Shown here: positions 38,972 through 44,100 of the stretch, piece after piece
Position numbering within the stretch: position 1 is the first letter of the stretch
How the letters are laid out: every line of letters starts with the position of its first letter
DNA from: Gonocerus acuteangulatus
Lineage: Eukaryota > Arthropoda > Insecta > Hemiptera > Coreidae
Reading direction: 5' to 3'
NCBI GenBank assembly: GCA_946811695.1
Contig: OX328127.1
Location: forward strand, 49,863,774-49,927,773
Length of the DNA stretch: 64,000 nucleotides
Made by a program: the position numbers and the translations under genes
The notes under the pieces: model-generated
What the model was told of the DNA's origin: nothing
What the model saw: the letters and a program-made list of their open reading frames with translations, nothing else
Database searches by the model: none

Positions 38972-41070
38972 GAATTTTAACTGGGGTAATTTTCGGTGTC
39001 TACTAGGTAGCATCGATAAAGATACGAATAAATTTTTCAAAAATTCCGTCATGAGTGCAACCTCAATAGCTACTTTCCTCCGGAGGAACGTGCTAAAAAC
39101 TCTCCTTACTTAATGTTTGTATTATTCTGATTAATATAATAATATTTGCATATCTATTAGATTTGAAAATATTCACTTCATAACAGTCTCATTATGAATC
39201 GCAAGTTTAGTTAGCATGCTCAACTCGGTCTTTTAATTTAGCATATTTTTTTTTCGATCTCCAAAAATAAACGCTAAGAAAGAATTGAAATGTCGCCTAA
39301 ATTATCCAGAAAGAATACTAAATTTTAAAACTGTTCTGACGAGGAAGTCGTGGGAGCTCAGAACGAAAACATAATATTTAGGGTATTTACTCATGGCCAA
39401 ACTCCTTTGAAGTCTATTGTTTATTTGTCTGTCTATAGAAAGAGAATTTCCATGGGTATTTATGTGGATGGGATTTACATACTAATTATACCTCAATGGT
39501 GTACCTCTTTGCCCAGTCATTACATTGAATAGGCTAATCTAAGCTTGAGAGGCTGGGAACAGAACTCCCATGTATGTAGTGGTATATTGTGATATTTGCA
39601 TTGAGTTAGTAGATAGTGGAGGGAGTGTTATCTATCTTCCAATGCTAAAAAAGCGTACGTTTAAACTCGGCCATGCCAGTGACGCGCGTTAATTTGAATG
39701 TGAATATCGTAGACACAAATGCAAAGTATCATATTATAATGAATTTTATAAACATAAAATACATCAATGAGGAAAAGCTTTAATAATTTATTAGGGTACT
39801 AGCTTTTACCCGGCGTGCCATGCTACACCTAGTTTCTGCAAATAGAAAAGCCTAAATAAATTAGAAACCAAATAAGTATAATTAAAATCTAAAAACACGA
39901 ATCTGTAACTGTTTTGAACCCGTGACCTCCCAACTGTGAGTCCTAGACGACTTTGACCTAACCTATAACACCCCCCGTATCAAGACATACATGTATGCCA
40001 AGTTTGGTAAAAATCGGTCAAACGGTGTGGATTTTTATTAAAAAAAACAAAAACATACAGACAGCAACTGGTAGACGTTTTTGACCTGGCCTATGACAAT
40101 CCCCAGATCAAGACCAACCTGTGTGCCCAGTTTGATCAAAATCTGTTAAACGGTGTGGATTTTTATAGGGAACAAACATACAGACAGACAGCTGGTAGCC
40201 GTTTTGACGTAGCTTACGGCACTCTCCAGATTAGGATCTACCTGTGTACCAAATTTAGTAAAAATCGGAGGAACGGTGTGGATTTGTCTAAGGGACAAAC
40301 TTACTGACAGACAGGTGGTAGACGTTTTTGATTTAGCCTACGACACTCCCCAGATTAAGATCTACATGTGTACCGAGTTTAGTCAAAATCGGACGAACGG
40401 TGTGGATTTGTATAAGGGACAAACATACAGACAGACAGTTATAAGACGTTTTTGACTTAGCCTACGACACTCCCCAGATTAAGATCTACATGTGTACCGA
40501 GTTTAGTCAAAATCGGACGAACGGTGTGGAGATGGTACCGAGTTTATTCAAAATCGGACGAACGGTGTGGATTTGTATAAGGGACAAACATACAGACAGA
40601 CAGCTGGTAGATTTTTTTGACCTAGTCTAGGAGATTTCCCGTATCAAGACCAACCTGTGTGCCAAGTTTGGTCAAAATCGGTCAAACGGTGTGGATTTGT
40701 ATAAGGAACAAACAGACAGACACGTGATTTTTATATATATATATATATATATAGATTATAGTTTGAAGAATGGAAGTTAATTAGGAGAATTCATCACAGT
40801 ATACAGTGATAAATGTTGAGAGGGGAGGGACCTTCATCAACAGGTTGAAAACAATAGCAAAGCCAATTCCTCCACAAATGTTTATATGTATATTACACCT
40901 CTGTTAGGTGAACACCACATCAGGAGAGATGTCTTAGCACTGATAAAGTTCTGTTTTTTTTTTAAAGCGCTGTGCACTAATAAAATGTTACAGAGGGATT
41001 GAGCGTGTTATTATTTTTAAGCTGTTGTAATAGGATAACTCTTCCTTGTAGATGAACAGATGAATTAAAC

Positions 41071-41128
<58 letters not shown>

Positions 41129-44100
41129 GTTTAATTAAATTGTTCTAAATTTACTATTCTAAACTTACAAGTAAGGCAAATAATTCTAACGGATAATGAA
41201 TTCTGAACTGAGCAAACCAGCTGTGAAGTGATCATCCAGTTAGCAAGAAATAATACTGGAAGGGGAAAAATTATTATGATGGCGTTATTCTAGAGAAGCC
41301 AATACACCATAATAATAAAAAAAACATTACTGGCAATAGTTTAATACCTAATAAAAACATGTCAAGTTCACAATTAATCATATCCTGATAAACTATTTAA
41401 TATGATTCAAGATTTTTTTTATTTTTACAAATGCCATAATTCTTAGTTGATGGTATATAGTATTTAATGTATGTCAAAAGACAACTCAAAAGCATATACA
41501 GAGCTTATTTCATCTGACAAGTGTTCAATCAATACTAAGAAATTAAACGCAAAATTAAATTTAAAACAATAATCTCTTAAATGAATACACCAAAAGTGCC
41601 ATTAGCTGGTTCCAATCCTTTCTATCCAATCGATCTCAATATGTGGTCATACCCGACAGGAAGCCCTCTAGCCCTCTTCCTCTTTCCCCTGGTGTACCCC
41701 AGGGCTCCTTGTTATCCCCAACTCTATTTTCTGTTTACATCAATGATCTTCCTCTTTCCATAGTTCACTCCAAGTTCCATCTTTACGCTGACGATACTCA
41801 AATCTACCTATCCTTTAAGCCCTCTTTGCTACGAGATGCTGTAGACAAGCTGCAAGTAGATCTTAATAACATCAATGCTTGGGCCGCAGCTAATAAGCTT
41901 TCCCTGAATCCAGATAAATCCAAAGCCATTGTTATAGGCTCCCAATCCCACATAAGTTCCACTTCCCCTTTTCCAGCCCTTTACCTCAACAGCATCCCTA
42001 TAAAATATTGTAAATCAGTTAAAAATCTTGGCATCATATTTTATCAGAACCTTTCCAGGAAAAATCATATTTCCCAAATTTCCCGTCGATCCATATTTAT
42101 CCTGAGACAGCTCAACCTCTCCCGTCATCTCCTGCCAACAAAGACCCGTCAACTCCTCGCAACAAAGACCCGTCAACTCCTCGAAACTTCCCTATTATTC
42201 CCCAGTTTGACAATGGTTGTTTGGTGTACGGTGGACTTTCTGGCGATCTCGAGGCAAAACTCAAATGCCTAATGAACTGTTTTATTCTCGGGATCCCCAG
42301 AGACTCCCACATATCACATTTCTACCAGGAGCTAAATTGGCTATTCCCTCTTTATCGTCGACAGTACCTCCTCGGCTCAGTCCTTTACCAAGTAATTCAA
42401 TCCCATAGACCTTCTTATATTTGTCAACTCCTTAAATTTAAATCCTCTGTTCACTCCCGTAACACCCGATCTCATCCTTCCGATCTTTATATTCCTTCCC
42501 ACCGAACAGCAATATTCGAAAAATCATTCGTCACCCGTGCCACCTCGCTATGGAATTCCTCTGTTTGTCCGCCATTCTACCAACCTAGAAACCTTTAAAT
42601 CCCGACTCTTCCACCACCTTCTATCCCTGCAAATTTTACCCAATCCCTAGTTTATATTGAAGCTGTACATTATATACTGCTAGTATTTATAAGTTTATAT
42701 CTTAAATTCATTATTATTTTGTAATTTCAAAATTATTCCTACAGAACTTGTGTCCCGGAATAAGAATAAAACTTTTCATTTCAAAAATACCTGTAATGAT
42801 TTCACTTGAACTGCAACAACAGAAAGAACTTCCACAGTGATTCGGTTGAATTCATCAAAACAACCCCATGCACCAGTCTGAGCAAGGCCTTTGTAAATGT
42901 TTCCACAAGACTAAAAAAACATAAAATAACTAACAGATACAGCAAAGAAAAAAATTAAAATTCTGCCAAATATGTAAAAAAAAAAAAAAAAAAACTTCTT
43001 AAAGCAATGGCCAGGAGAGATCTCAGCCATCCTTAAGAACGTACATACTTGTTACTTGTCAAATGTGTAAAATGTACATTTAATAGTCATTCACGTACAT
43101 CTACTCAACTTCCTGTTTATGTAAAAGGGGATTTCCAATGAGGTGTTCTGCTGCCGAATAATGAGTATAACCTTATTTGTTGAAGAATGCTAAGCATTTT
43201 AGGAGAAAACACTAGAAAAACAAAATGTGTAGTTACATGATGAAATCATAAACTTACATTCCCTAAAATATTTTGAAAATTACATTTCTAACACCAATTC
43301 CGTTGAGTGAATAAATTTAAAAATAGTTGTGAGTACTTAGCTATTTATAATCACTTAATTCCCAGTAACCGTACATGGAGGTTATTTTTACTTTGTGATA
43401 TATATGGGTATAATTGTACAAATGTCTATATGGAGGCCCGATGGCCGTGAGTGTTAAGGCGTGAGAACTTAACACTCCGTGCCAAGGGTCATAGTTTCTA
43501 TCCCCACTTTAGGGTGGTTGCTTTTCTTTAGAGAAAAGCGAGGGCATCAGCCCTATCCTGGCTAGAAAAGTATGGTAACCTATAGATAGCCCATCCTAAA
43601 ATACATAGTTAATAATAATGGACGTTAAAAATTTAAATAAATAAATGTCTATATAGGAATGCTAAATATAGGTACGATTTACAACTGTACCTTGTAATCC
43701 ATTTGCTCAGAACAATTAAAAACATAGACCATTATCCCAAGGGCTCTTCCTAAGTCTTTTGTAGTTTCTGTTTTTCCAGTTCCAGCGGGACCGGCAGGCC
43801 CTCCACCCATGATCAAATGCAATGACTATCCAAAACATAACAGCATTACTTGATTTGAAAGAGGAAATATTACAATTATTAAATAAACTCAATAATTTTC
43901 AAATAGATGAAGCCTGGTGTGAAATATCACAATGTTGATTTTCAAAGTAGAAACTGTATCATTATGTCCTACTGGATAGATGGGCTCTTAATATCCATTA
44001 ATTCAATGTTACAACTATTTAAAAAATTACCTGAGTGAGAGTTATATAGCATCTATCAGTCAAAGGAGTAATAACAAGCCTAGGAGTATTTCCTAAGTAT

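Noticed and set aside
39950..40720. CRISPR-like direct repeats
   Set aside because: Units of ~118 bp with no unique spacers, in eukaryotic intron DNA: a minisatellite.
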